64,000 nucleotides of DNA, from the NCBI RefSeq assembly GCF_014897675.1, contig NZ_JABUXU010000006.1:186001-250000 (forward strand), in the 5' to 3' direction. Made by a program: the position numbers and the translations under genes. Origin of the DNA: Advenella sp. FME57 (GTDB taxonomy: Bacteria; Pseudomonadota; Gammaproteobacteria; Burkholderiales; Burkholderiaceae_B). Under the pieces are notes generated by a model. The model was given only the letters and a program-made list of their open reading frames with translations. It had not been told where the DNA came from and made no database searches. Below are positions 18,160-26,400 of this stretch, in pieces (the first letter of the stretch is position 1; every line of letters starts with the position of its first letter).

Positions 18160-19025
18160 GCCGAGGTTTCTCCGTGAATGAGCCAGGGGGTGATGGTTTC
18201 TGCCACTTCTGTGGCAATTTCAACTGAAAAGGGTGAGCGATAATCCAGGGCCGCCATCAGCGCGTCGATCAGGGCCAGTGCCACCGGATCGCTATTGGTG
18301 CCATATACACTGTCGCTGGATGTGTACAGAATGCAATCACAGGCTGGGACGATCGGCGAAGTGGCCTTGTCGGTCAGCCCGAGCACCCTGGCGCCGCGGC
18401 CGTGCGCTTTCTGCACGATCTTGACCGTGTCGGCCAAATACCGGGGGAAAGTGAGGGCGATCACAAGGTCATTTTCATCGACCAGCGCCAGCCTGCGGGC
18501 CGCATACGTCACCCCGCCAGGGCCGGCAAGGCTGACCACCATGTCGTTGTGCGAAAACAGGCGCCGCTCCAGCAGCCCCGACAGATAGCCGCTGGAGCCC
18601 AGGCCCAATATGAAAATACGGCGGGCGGCCAGGATCATGTCGACCGCCTTGTCACAGGTCTCGGCGCTTAAGTTCAGGCGAGTCTTTTCCAGATTGCGCT
18701 GCCCCTCCACCAGGACATTGGACATGACTTCCTGATTGGTGGCCGGATACGACTGTTCTTTTTTCAGGCGATTGACCGACTCCAGTACGCCTTCGAAGCC
18801 CTTGATAATGTTTTGCCGAAACTGGGCATACCCCGGATAGCCCAGCGCCCGCGCAAAACGGTTGGCGCTGGCGCTGGAAACGCCCGCAGCCTGTGCAAAT
18901 TCGTCGATCGACATAATGGCGACCTTGAACGGATGTTCGAGCACATAGGCGCCAAGCAAACGCTGGGGTTTGGTCAGCTCTGGCAGCCGTTTGGCCAGTG
19001 CCCGTGTAAAGTCGGTTTCAATCAT
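18156..19025 (-). CDS. RpiR/MurR-family transcriptional regulator
   Basis: This 289-residue regulator has an N-terminal RpiR helix-turn-helix (about residues 1-77; SIDEFAQAAGVSSASANRFARALG is the recognition region). A C-terminal SIS domain (about 120-270, with FILGLGSSGYLSGLLERRLF) normally binds a phosphorylated sugar or related ligand. An upstream GTG would add 14 residues. I chose the ATG at MIETDFTRAL because it matches the usual N-terminus. As first gene of the iaaA-gsi-peptidase operon it should autoregulate and control peptide uptake. A SIS-domain sensor on a peptide operon is unusual and could point to a muropeptide- or amino-sugar-linked signal. Confidence 0.9.
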   Translation of the reverse strand: MIETDFTRALAKRLPELTKPQRLLGAYVLEHPFKVAIMSIDEFAQAAGVSSASANRFARALGYPGYAQFRQNIIKGFEGVLESVNRLKKEQSYPATNQEVMSNVLVEGQRNLEKTRLNLSAETCDKAVDMILAARRIFILGLGSSGYLSGLLERRLFSHNDMVVSLAGPGGVTYAARRLALVDENDLVIALTFPRYLADTVKIVQKAHGRGARVLGLTDKATSPIVPACDCILYTSSDSVYGTNSDPVALALIDALMAALDYRSPFSVEIATEVAETITPWLIHGETSA

Positions 19026-19092
19026 GATTGGCAGAAAGTACGGAGTCCGAATGGGAAAGAACAGCACCTATGACGATGTAAGTAAACTTACT

Positions 19093-19113
19093 ATTTTCAT
19101 CTTTTATGAAAAT
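19093..19113. promoter_or_regulatory. Candidate RpiR-type operator (perfect 8-base inverted repeat)
   Basis: Arms ATTTTCAT and ATGAAAAT flank CTTTT in the AT-rich gap between the RpiR gene and the divergent oxidoreductase gene. A second, shorter repeat, AGTAA-AC-TTACT, lies just upstream at 19081. RpiR-family sites commonly contain TGAAA/TTTCA half-sites, which fits. Assignment is by position and pattern. Confidence 0.5.
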
Positions 19114-19366
19114 ATAATTACATTTTATGCTGCTTTATACCATTTTTTTAGGCAGTTTTGCTGCAGCAAGCAATATGAGCTGCAGTGTGCCCCGGCTGGC
19201 CGGGTTCATAAACCCGTTTTCTGCGGGCAAAGACACACGATCATGTCATCACCAGGGTCATATACCGATCACCGTTGACGGGTATGGTAAAAACAAGACA
19301 TGGCGCTGACGGAGCTTTCCCGGCGCCCATGCCACTCCCCGACAATTTCTAAAGTGTGAAGACGCC

Positions 19367-20476
19367 ATGACCGATTCAATCCTGTTCAGTCCCTTCAACC
19401 TGGACAGCCTGCAGCTTAAAAACCGTATTATTGTTCCCCCCATGTGCCAGTATTCAGCCATAGACGGCTGCATGCAACCCTGGCATCTGATGCATCTGGG
19501 TTCGCTGGCTGTGTCCGGCGCAGCGCTGGTGTTTATTGAGGCCACGAGCGTCGAACAGGCGGGCCGCATCTCGCCGACAGATGTCGGGCTGTGGGATGAT
19601 GTCACCCAGGAGGCAATCGCGCGCACCCTGCGCGATATCCGCAGCTTTTCCGATACGCCCTTTGCGATTCAGCTGGCGCACGCCGGGCGCAAGGCCTCAT
19701 GCCGTCAGCCCTGGTTTGGCGGTGGTCAATTGTCGCTGGAAGAAGGCGGCTGGCAAACCTATGGCCCGTCACCCGTGCCTTTTGATCCAAAGGATCGCCC
19801 GCCCCAGGAACTGGACCAGGCCGGGCTGACGCGTATTATCAATGCCTTCGTGCAGGCGGCCCGTCGCAGCGTAGACCTGGGCATTGACGCCATCGAGCTG
19901 CATGGCGCGCATGGCTATCTGCTGCATGAGTTTTTGTCGCCCCTGTCAAACCAGCGCCAGGACAATTATGGCGGCTCCCTGGAAAACCGCATGCGCTTTG
20001 CGCTGGAGGTGTTCCAGGCCGTCTATGAAGAAGTGGCAGGCAAGGTGCCGGTGGGTGTGCGGATTTCGGCCAGTGACTGGGTCGATGGCGGATGGGACGT
20101 GCAGCAGAGTATCCGTCTGAGCCAGGCGCTCAAAGAGCGTGGCGCGGCATTCATTCATGTCTCTTCAGGCGGCCTGTCACAGGCGCAGCAGATCAAGAAC
20201 GAGCCGGGCTATCAGTTGCCATTTGCGCAGGCAATCAAAAATGCCGTCGATGTGCCGGTCATTGGCGTTGGCCTGATTACCGATCCGCAAATGGCCGAGT
20301 CGGTGGTGGCCTCGTGCCAGGCAGATCTGGTCGGCGTTGCCCGCGGCATGCTTTATGACGCGCGCTGGCCCTGGCATGCAGCGGCCGAACTGGGAGCACG
20401 TATCGATGCTTCGCCCCAATTCTGGCGCAGCCAGCCCTCAAGATTAAAAACACTCTTCACAAATAACATAAGTTAA
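19367..20476 (+). CDS. NADH:flavin oxidoreductase, Old Yellow Enzyme family (YqjM/NamA type)
   Basis: This 369-residue FMN-dependent ene-reductase has the thermophilic-like/YqjM signature Cys27 in VPPMCQYSA, the HAGRKAS substrate motif, and the long family signature from IELHGAHGYLLHEFLSP to NYGGSLENR. It reduces activated alkenes such as enones or maleimides with NAD(P)H in the cytoplasm. It is monocistronic, with its own AT-rich terminator overlapping the stop codon region, and is divergent from the RpiR-led operon. The physiological substrate is unknown. Xenobiotic or oxidative-stress detoxification is the usual role of this class. Confidence 0.93.
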   Translation: MTDSILFSPFNLDSLQLKNRIIVPPMCQYSAIDGCMQPWHLMHLGSLAVSGAALVFIEATSVEQAGRISPTDVGLWDDVTQEAIARTLRDIRSFSDTPFAIQLAHAGRKASCRQPWFGGGQLSLEEGGWQTYGPSPVPFDPKDRPPQELDQAGLTRIINAFVQAARRSVDLGIDAIELHGAHGYLLHEFLSPLSNQRQDNYGGSLENRMRFALEVFQAVYEEVAGKVPVGVRISASDWVDGGWDVQQSIRLSQALKERGAAFIHVSSGGLSQAQQIKNEPGYQLPFAQAIKNAVDVPVIGVGLITDPQMAESVVASCQADLVGVARGMLYDARWPWHAAAELGARIDASPQFWRSQPSRLKTLFTNNIS

Positions 20477-20497
20477 TGCTATTAACTTGTTGTTTTT
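20470..20497 (+). terminator. AT-rich intrinsic terminator after the Old Yellow Enzyme gene
   Basis: Arms AAGTTAAT and ATTAACTT around a GCT loop are followed by GTTGTTTTT. The first arm overlaps the stop codon. The stem is AT-rich, so termination may be incomplete. Confidence 0.55.
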
Positions 20498-20603
20498 ATG
20501 ATTAATTTTTTTGATATTCTTTAAAAATACCGGCAAAAGGCTTTTCCTGACGCGGTGAAATTGCGATACTGGAATCCAGAGGTTTTTTCGCGTCGGGTAA
20601 GGT

Positions 20604-21101
20604 ATGCAACGTTTCCATATTTCTATTACAACGGTTATAGCAGCCTGCCTGCTGGCAGGCTGCGCAAGCCGCGGCCCGGTGGCCGAGGTGCCCGCTTCCT
20701 TTTCAACGCCTGCGCTTGACGCTTCCTATCGCGATCCGGTGCTCGAACAGGCGCTGACCCTGACCGGCACACCCTACCGCTATGGCGGCATGACCCCGGA
20801 CGGGATGGATTGCAGCGGGTTTGTGCGCTACGTGTTCCAGGAGTCCGCGGACTTTCGCTTTCCACATAACACGGCGATGATCGCCAAATTGACCAAGCCC
20901 ATTTCCCGAACAGAGCTCAAAAAAGGCGACTTCGTCTTCTTCAATACCTACAAGCCCTATTCGCATATGGGCATTTATATCGGCAACAACGAATTTGTCC
21001 ACGCGCCATCCAGCCGCAACAATGGCAAGGTCCGGGTCGATTCACTGGACAGCCGCTATTTCGCCAAACGTTTCCTGGGCGCCCGTACGGCATTTCAATG
21101 A
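20604..21101 (+). CDS. NlpC/P60 family lipoprotein (putative murein peptidase)
   Basis: This 165-residue protein has a lipoprotein signal peptide with lipobox LAGC (Cys20) and an NlpC/P60 domain: catalytic Cys70 in MDCSGFVRYVF, His121 in YSHMGIYIG, and a third polar residue at His133 in EFVHAPS. It resembles the Spr/NlpC class that cleaves peptidoglycan stem peptides, and it would be anchored in the outer or inner membrane leaflet. An AT-rich promoter region precedes it and a bidirectional terminator follows, so it is a single-gene unit. The residue after Cys20 is Ala, which favours outer-membrane sorting. Confidence 0.93.
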   Translation: MQRFHISITTVIAACLLAGCASRGPVAEVPASFSTPALDASYRDPVLEQALTLTGTPYRYGGMTPDGMDCSGFVRYVFQESADFRFPHNTAMIAKLTKPISRTELKKGDFVFFNTYKPYSHMGIYIGNNEFVHAPSSRNNGKVRVDSLDSRYFAKRFLGARTAFQ

Positions 21102-21184
21102 GTGGCAGGACAAGGGCAATCACGCAGACACCGGCATGCGCACTACGTCATACGGGACCGCTTGACAGCGCACGCGCAATAACA

Positions 21185-21222
21185 AAGGGGCCGATCCCCA
21201 CGGTTGGCGATCGGCCTCTTTT
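21185..21222. terminator. Bidirectional intrinsic terminator
   Basis: Arms GGCCGATC and GATCGGCC are extended by AAAG and CTTT across a single mismatch, and are followed by TCTTTT on the plus strand and an A/T-rich tail on the minus strand. It lies between the convergent NlpC/P60 and VOC genes and can serve both. Confidence 0.75.
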
Positions 21223-21269
21223 CGATCTGCTCTCCTTACTGGCCCGTTTTGCAAGCCATGCAACAGTCG

Positions 21270-21806
21270 TTACGCCTGGAGCTCTTCTTCGTGCAGCCAC
21301 GCTGCGTGTTTGGGCGCACGCCGGGTCTTGCTCCATTCTTCCAGCATCTCCCATTTGACCTCATCCAGTTTCCGGTTCATTTCCGGCGTAGCCGTGGGCG
21401 CGGCCAGCTCGACACGATGTCCGTTGGGATCCCGGAAATAAATGGACTTGAACAGGACATGATTGGTGATACCCACAACATCAATCCCTTTGGCCTGCAA
21501 CTTTTCCTTGGTGCGTTCCAGCACCTGCACACTGGGCACTTCGAACGCGATATGCTGAACCCAGTCAGGCGTATTAGCATCAAAGCCCATTTCCGGTGAG
21601 TTGGGCAGTTCAAAGAAAGCCAGTATGTTGCCCTGGCCGGCGTCAATGAAAACATGCATGTAGGGATCATTGGCCTTGGTAGAAGGCACGCGATCCTCGG
21701 CAATGGCCAGGACAAAATCCATCCCCAGATTTTCCTTGTACCAGAGAACAGTTTGCTTGGCGTCTTTGCAGCGATAGGCTACGTGATGTATTTTCTGAAT
21801 GTCCAT
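21270..21806 (-). CDS. VOC-family protein (glyoxalase/dioxygenase superfamily)
   Basis: This 178-residue two-module VOC protein has metal-ligand candidates His in IHHVAYRC, His/Glu in HVFIDAGQGNILAFFEL and WVQHIAFEV, and Glu in DPNGHRVELAAP. Such proteins are metal-dependent lyases, epimerases or extradiol dioxygenases in the cytoplasm. The reading frame continues far upstream, but AGAGGG seven bases before MDIQKIHH sets the start. The gene is divergent from a MarR regulator with a strong palindrome between them, so it is probably the MarR target. The substrate is unknown. An aromatic ring-cleavage or detoxification role would fit. Confidence 0.85.
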   Translation of the reverse strand: MDIQKIHHVAYRCKDAKQTVLWYKENLGMDFVLAIAEDRVPSTKANDPYMHVFIDAGQGNILAFFELPNSPEMGFDANTPDWVQHIAFEVPSVQVLERTKEKLQAKGIDVVGITNHVLFKSIYFRDPNGHRVELAAPTATPEMNRKLDEVKWEMLEEWSKTRRAPKHAAWLHEEELQA

Positions 21807-22159
21807 GTCTACCCTCTTTGTCTGATATGCTGAATGAAATATTGCGCGTAAGCGCCGGATCGCAAAACACGGTCTTCGCAAGCGCCTGCGCCACGCTTTG
21901 CTAGTCAGGCATGGGTGCATACGCAATATGCACAGATCCCGATGCAGAAGTTCCAATATGCAGGCCCTGATGCGCAGGCCATCAATAATAGTAACTAACG
22001 TTACTATTAAATAGTATTTGTTTTCATCCGTCAACTAATAAATACAGCAATCTGTTATTTATTATGGGATTTTTCCTTATTCTATATTTTTATCCCGCCA
22101 AGAAAGGCGATGAAAATGAAGTATCATTCGTTATCAATTGAATATTAAACGAGTTTTCC
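21807..22159. other. Intergenic control region between VOC and MarR genes
   Basis: These 353 bases hold no convincing gene. The half near the MarR gene is AT-rich and contains the 10-base inverted repeat listed separately. The half near the VOC gene is more GC-rich and only continues the VOC reading frame without a start signal or family similarity. Confidence 0.6.
21986..22009. promoter_or_regulatory. Candidate MarR operator (perfect 10-base inverted repeat)
   Basis: Arms TAATAGTAAC and GTTACTATTA flank the spacer TAAC. The site lies midway between the MarR gene and the divergent VOC gene. Its length and symmetry suit a MarR dimer, which normally represses both directions. It is inferred from pattern and context. 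Confidence 0.6.
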
Positions 22160-22603
22160 ATGATTGATTTGAATGCTTTTTTGCCCTACCAATTTTCGCA
22201 GTTGGCCGACGTGGTCAGCCTTTCGGTGGCTACAGTCTACGAAAGTCGGCTGGGCATATCGCGCGACGACTGGCGCGTGCTGGTTGCCGTCAATCAGGCA
22301 CGGCATATGCGTGCGACCGATATCGCACAACACACTACGCTGGACAAGATGCAGGTGAGCCGGGCCATTGCCCGGCTGGAGAAAAAGGGTTTCTTGTCCC
22401 GCACAGCCGATACGGACGATAAGCGACAGCAGATTCTGGTGGTGACGCCTGCCGGCCAGGCGGCCTATCGGGAAGTGTCGCCATTGATGATGGCGCGCAA
22501 CGATTACCTGTTGCAGGACCTGACACCCACCGAGCGCGAGGTGCTGCAGCGCTATCTGGACCAGGTACTGAACCGGGCCCAGCAATTGGTGGCGCGCGGA
22601 TAA
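22160..22603 (+). CDS. MarR-family transcriptional regulator
   Basis: This 147-residue winged-helix repressor has helices around DWRVLVAVNQARHMRATDIAQHTTLDKMQVSRAIARLEKKGFLSR. The wing is TADTDDKRQQILVVTPAG, whose DxRxxxxxLT-type pattern is diagnostic of MarR. It binds DNA as a dimer and releases it on binding a phenolic or other small ligand. It is divergent from the VOC-protein gene with a 10-base palindrome in between, so it likely represses that gene and itself. No cysteine pair suggests a redox-sensing OhrR mode. Confidence 0.93.
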   Translation: MIDLNAFLPYQFSQLADVVSLSVATVYESRLGISRDDWRVLVAVNQARHMRATDIAQHTTLDKMQVSRAIARLEKKGFLSRTADTDDKRQQILVVTPAGQAAYREVSPLMMARNDYLLQDLTPTEREVLQRYLDQVLNRAQQLVARG

Positions 22604-22795
22604 TGCAACGGGTTGCCTCGATACCGGCGCATGGCCGCAGCAACCACCGGGGTGAGGGCATGAACGCAAACGGTCACCCGCGTTGCCAGATCAAGCAACC
22701 GCTGCTGCCATGCCTGTTTGGCCAAAAACCATGCGACCAAAACCCCGGCAGTCTCCCCCACAGCCGCTGCGACGACACGCAGCTGAAAACCGGTG

Positions 22796-23992
22796 TTAGC
22801 GAGTGTCCTGCTTTACCCCTGACGGGCTGTGCAAGACGTGTTCGCCCTGCTCGTAGACCACGTTGGAACGACCCACAATCAGCGGGTCAATCTTGCCGAT
22901 GTGTGCCGAGTCCTTATTGGTGTAATTGAACTGCTGCAGGACATAGCGCATGGCGTTAAGCCGCGCGCGTTTCTTGCAGTTGGACTTGACCACGATCCAG
23001 GGCGCGTCGCTGGTGTCGGTATGAAAAAACATCGCTTCCTTGGCACGAGTATAGTCATCCCATTTGTCCAGGGAGGCCATATCGATGGGAGACAGTTTCC
23101 ACTGTTTGAGCGGATGGTGACGACGTTCCTTGAACCGGCGTTTCTGCTCATCCTGGCTGACCGAGAACCAGAACTTGATGACACTGATGCCGCTGCGAAC
23201 CAGATTGCGTTCGAACTCCGGCGCCTGGCGCATGAATTCCATGTATTGGGCATCGGTACAGAATCCCATGACCCGCTCAACCCCCGCCCGGTTATACCAG
23301 GAACGGTCAAACATGACTATTTCACCACTGGTGGGCAGGTGCTCCACATAGCGCTGGAAGTACCATTGGCCCAGCTCGCGTTCCGTCGGCTTTTGCAACG
23401 CAACCACACGGGCTGTCCGCGGATTCAGATGCTCCATGAAGCGCTTGATGGTGCCGCCCTTGCCCGCCGCATCGCGACCTTCGAAGACAATAACGACACG
23501 CTGGCCAGTTTCCTTGATCCAGGACTGCAGCTTGAGCAGTTCAACCTGCAGGTCGTATTTCTGAAACTCGTAATTACGGCGCGACATGAGATATTTATAG
23601 GGATACCCCCCATCCTGCCAATTGTCCTGCAGCTTGTAGTCCGGATCGGTTTCCGGGTGCCTGAGGTTGTCGACACGAAGTTTTTCCTCACGCAGCAACT
23701 GGAGCAGTTCACGACGATCATCGGCCGCCATGCCCTCGAGCAGGAGCTTGGCCCGCTGATTGCGTGCGGCCTTGTCGGTACCGACAAGATCGGCCGTAAA
23801 GGCAGCTGCTTCGGCATTGATGCGTGCCCGCTGGCTGTCCATAACGGTATTGTCGCGGGTTTGCGCCGGCGTATCTCCCGACTGGGTATCGCCCGCCGTC
23901 ACCTCACGTGCGATAAGGTCGGTTTCGGCGTGCTGGCTATTGGATTTACTGCCCTGACGGCTCGTTTGATCTGTAGATTTACGGGTAGCCAT
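22796..23992 (-). CDS. ppk2: Polyphosphate kinase 2 (PPK2 family)
   Basis: This 398-residue protein has a PPK2 domain from about residue 110: Walker A FEGRDAAGKGGTIKRF, the Walker B region VMFDRSWYNRAGVERVMGF, and the lid segment KRRFKERRHHPLKQWKLSP. PPK2 enzymes phosphorylate GDP or ADP with polyphosphate in the cytoplasm. The N-terminal 90-100 residues are polar, Ser/Thr/Gln-rich and probably disordered, longer than in many class I PPK2s. The ATG at MATRKST with AAGGATG upstream is preferred over an earlier start. It is monocistronic. The phoBR genes lie 11 kb away, but I see no Pho box next to it. Confidence 0.94.
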   Translation of the reverse strand: MATRKSTDQTSRQGSKSNSQHAETDLIAREVTAGDTQSGDTPAQTRDNTVMDSQRARINAEAAAFTADLVGTDKAARNQRAKLLLEGMAADDRRELLQLLREEKLRVDNLRHPETDPDYKLQDNWQDGGYPYKYLMSRRNYEFQKYDLQVELLKLQSWIKETGQRVVIVFEGRDAAGKGGTIKRFMEHLNPRTARVVALQKPTERELGQWYFQRYVEHLPTSGEIVMFDRSWYNRAGVERVMGFCTDAQYMEFMRQAPEFERNLVRSGISVIKFWFSVSQDEQKRRFKERRHHPLKQWKLSPIDMASLDKWDDYTRAKEAMFFHTDTSDAPWIVVKSNCKKRARLNAMRYVLQQFNYTNKDSAHIGKIDPLIVGRSNVVYEQGEHVLHSPSGVKQDTR

Positions 23993-24115
23993 TTGACATC
24001 CTTGTACTGATAAAAGCGCATTGTAAGATTGCGCCTTCACTCAATCATTAACATTAATTCAGAGGAAGACATTATCATATGCGTATGACAACAATACTGT
24101 CGACAGAGAGGCTGT

Positions 24116-24928
24116 ATGATTTTTAATACTTTGACCATTGCCGGTGTAGATCCTTCCGGCGGTGCCGGCATTCTTGCCGACGTCAAGACCATGAGTGCCC
24201 TCGGTACTTATGCCTGCGCCGTTGTGGCGGCCCTGACCGCCCAGAATACCAAGGGAGTGAGCGGCGTGCAGCCTGTCGCACCCGAGTTCGTTCGCCAGCA
24301 GATTGATACGCTGTTTGACGATGTTCATATCGATTCGGTAAAAATCGGCATGCTGGGCCAGGAGCCGGTGACCCGCATGGTGGCCGAACGCCTGGCTTAC
24401 TGGATGCCCGACCATATTGTATTGGATCCGGTCATGGTGGCCAAAAGCGGCGATGTGCTGCTGGACAAGCCGGCCATCGCCACGCTGCGTGAAGCACTGA
24501 TACCGTTATCGACCGTCATTACACCAAACCTGCCCGAAGCAGGCGTGCTGCTGGGCGAACGGGAGGCCGATTCCTTAAAGCAAATGTACAGGGTGGCAGA
24601 GCGCCTGCGTAAACTCATGGATCATCACCGCACCGTTTGGGTTATGCTCAAGGGCGGCCATTTGCCAGGCAACGACACCGTCGATCTGCTGACCGACGGA
24701 GACCGCATGATCGAGCTGCCCGGCAAACGCGTTGACACGCCCAATACTCATGGCACGGGGTGTACACTGTCGGCGGCCCTGTGTGCGCTGATTCCCGGCA
24801 CGGGCGATGTGCCGCAGGCAGCCAGGCTGGCCAAGACCTACATCGAGACTGCCATTGCCCGTTCCGGCGAACTAAATGTTGGCCACGGGCACGGGCCCGT
24901 CCATCATTTTCATGCCTTATGGTCATGA
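24116..24928 (+). CDS. thiD: Hydroxymethylpyrimidine/phosphomethylpyrimidine kinase
   Basis: This 270-residue ribokinase-fold enzyme phosphorylates HMP and HMP-phosphate to HMP-diphosphate in thiamine synthesis. Family segments are TIAGVDPSGGAGILADVKTMSALGTY, the VLDPVMVAKSGD strand and the anion-hole/catalytic motif NTHGTGCTLSAALCA near residue 220. Length is standard. No TPP-riboswitch conserved core is visible upstream and no other thi gene is nearby. A 77-base gap separates it from pcm, so read-through is possible. Confidence 0.96.
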   Translation: MIFNTLTIAGVDPSGGAGILADVKTMSALGTYACAVVAALTAQNTKGVSGVQPVAPEFVRQQIDTLFDDVHIDSVKIGMLGQEPVTRMVAERLAYWMPDHIVLDPVMVAKSGDVLLDKPAIATLREALIPLSTVITPNLPEAGVLLGEREADSLKQMYRVAERLRKLMDHHRTVWVMLKGGHLPGNDTVDLLTDGDRMIELPGKRVDTPNTHGTGCTLSAALCALIPGTGDVPQAARLAKTYIETAIARSGELNVGHGHGPVHHFHALWS

Positions 24929-25005
24929 AACCAGAAGCACCGCGCCAGTTGCGGGTAAAATGAACAAGAAATCCCAATCTCAGGACCACGTTTGATACTC
25001 TTCCT

Positions 25006-25683
25006 ATGAATGCTCTGACTTCCCTCGCCGAACAAAGCCGTTTCAACATGATCGAACAGCAGATCCGTCCGTGGCATGTACTGGACCAGGATGTACTGGA
25101 CGCGCTGTCTGCGATTCCGCGCGAACGGTTTGTACCTATCCGATATCAGAATATGGCCTATTCCGATATCGAAATCCCACTGGAAGTTGAAGGCATCAAC
25201 AGCTGTGAAACCATGCTGGCGCCTAAAATAGAGGCGCGGCTGGCCCAGGAATTGCGTCTGACGCCAACCGACGGCGTGCTGGAAATCGGCACCGGCTCGG
25301 GTTATCAGGCGGCGATTGTCAGTCGCCTGTGCAGCACGGTTGTCAGCGTCGAAATCGATCGCCATATTGCGGCTTTCGGCAAGGCCAACCTGGAGCGCGA
25401 GCAGATCGGTAACGTGAAAGTGGAAATCGGCGATGGACGCGCCGGCTGGGGTACCGGCGAGTACAGCGCCATCCTGCTGACCGGATCCATTCCAAACATT
25501 CCCGACTCACTGAAGTACCAACTGACCATCGGTGGCCGGCTGGTTGCCATTGTGGGACAGGCGCCAGTCATGACGGCTTTGCGCATTACCCGGGTCAGCG
25601 CCGCCGCGTTTGAAACCGAGTCGCTGTTTGACACGTACGCCAAGCCATTGCGCGGCACCACTGTGTCTCATTTCAAATTCTGA
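25006..25683 (+). CDS. pcm: Protein-L-isoaspartate O-methyltransferase family protein
   Basis: This 225-residue SAM-dependent methyltransferase has motif I VLEIGTGSGYQAAI, the preceding SCETMLAPKIEARLAQEL segment and the post-motif VEIDRHIAAF. The family repairs isoaspartyl residues in damaged proteins. The substrate-loop sequence EIPLEVEGINSCETMLAP departs from the canonical IGxxQTISxPYxVA of Pcm. It may therefore be one of the shorter Pcm-like proteins common in Burkholderiales rather than a proven repair enzyme. It is downstream of thiD and ends at a stem-loop region. Confidence 0.85.
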   Translation: MNALTSLAEQSRFNMIEQQIRPWHVLDQDVLDALSAIPRERFVPIRYQNMAYSDIEIPLEVEGINSCETMLAPKIEARLAQELRLTPTDGVLEIGTGSGYQAAIVSRLCSTVVSVEIDRHIAAFGKANLEREQIGNVKVEIGDGRAGWGTGEYSAILLTGSIPNIPDSLKYQLTIGGRLVAIVGQAPVMTALRITRVSAAAFETESLFDTYAKPLRGTTVSHFKF

Positions 25684-25690
25684 TTTACCT

Positions 25691-25777
25691 GAACCCGCAT
25701 CGGCCCATGCCGGTTGGGGTTCAAAAGCAAAGGCCGTTGCCTCAGACTGACTAGTGCAGTCGCAGGAACGGCCTTTG
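25691..25777. terminator. Paired stem-loops between pcm and rfaE2
   Basis: A first hairpin (GAACCC...GGGTTC with inner CGGC/GCCG) is followed by a second. The second has perfect 11-base outer arms CAAAGGCCGTT and AACGGCCTTTG and an inner GACTG/CAGTC stem. The convergent genes on both sides suggest a shared terminator or mRNA-end structure. A T-run is lacking, so the call is moderate. Confidence 0.5.
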
Positions 25778-25905
25778 TGCATGATGATGCGTCTGCCCTA
25801 ACGCGTGGCGCACGTCATTGATCAACGAAGATCAATAGCGATAAAAATCAATCGCCAATGCAAGCCTTTATTGGCGAGACATAAGCGGAGCATTGGCGCG
25901 ACCCC

Positions 25906-26400
25906 TTACTGGGCGGTGGTGCCGCGGATGGCATTGACCAGGGCTGTGGTAGAGCGTTGAAAACGGAAGGGAATGGCAACCGCACGCCCGCCCCAGCTTT
26001 GCACCAGAGCGGTTTCCCTGAGTGTGGCCATATCATAATCACCACCCTTGACGATCACATCCGGCCGCAATTGCGCGATCAGCTCGTAAGGGGTATCTTC
26101 TTCGAATACGGTCGCTGCAGAAACGCTGGCCAGCGCGGCCAGCATCGCCTGGCGATCCTGCTGCCCATTGAGGGGGCGATCAGGCGCCTTGCCCAGCCGA
26201 CGCACCGAATCGTCGGTGTTGACTGCAACCACCAGGCTGGCGCCAAGCTGCGCAGCTTCATCCAGGTAGCTGACATGGCCACGATGCAGGATATCGAACA
26301 CGCCATTGGTAAACACCAGTGGTCGGGGCAATGCCCCATTGCGAACGGCATCAATACACTGCTGGCGGGTCAGAATCTTGCTTTCGAAACGTATGCTCAT
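25906..26400 (-). CDS. rfaE2: D-glycero-beta-D-manno-heptose 1-phosphate adenylyltransferase
   Basis: This 164-residue nucleotidyltransferase corresponds to the C-terminal domain of E. coli HldE. It has FTNGVFDILHRGHVSYL with the HxGH motif, VVAVNTDDSVRRLGK, and the KGGDYDMATL segment. It makes ADP-heptose precursor for the LPS inner core in the cytoplasm. The kinase half (RfaE1/HldA) is not here, consistent with the split genes of betaproteobacteria. Its ATG overlaps the ubiB stop by one base (TAATG), so it is translationally coupled to ubiB. A longer upstream start exists inside ubiB but is not needed. Confidence 0.95.
   Translation of the reverse strand: MSIRFESKILTRQQCIDAVRNGALPRPLVFTNGVFDILHRGHVSYLDEAAQLGASLVVAVNTDDSVRRLGKAPDRPLNGQQDRQAMLAALASVSAATVFEEDTPYELIAQLRPDVIVKGGDYDMATLRETALVQSWGGRAVAIPFRFQRSTTALVNAIRGTTAQ

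Noticed and set aside
22552-22761. Small hydrophobic minus-strand reading frame between the MarR and PPK2 genes
   Set aside because: It overlaps the MarR gene, lacks a ribosome-binding site and resembles no family. A gene remnant cannot be excluded.
22829-24010. Plus-strand reading frame of about 390 codons opposite the PPK2 gene
   Set aside because: PPK2 has complete family motifs on the other strand. The antisense frame has none and no ribosome-binding site.
24000-24115. Possible TPP riboswitch before thiD
   Set aside because: The conserved CUGAGA and ACCUGA-type core elements are not visible in the short leader.
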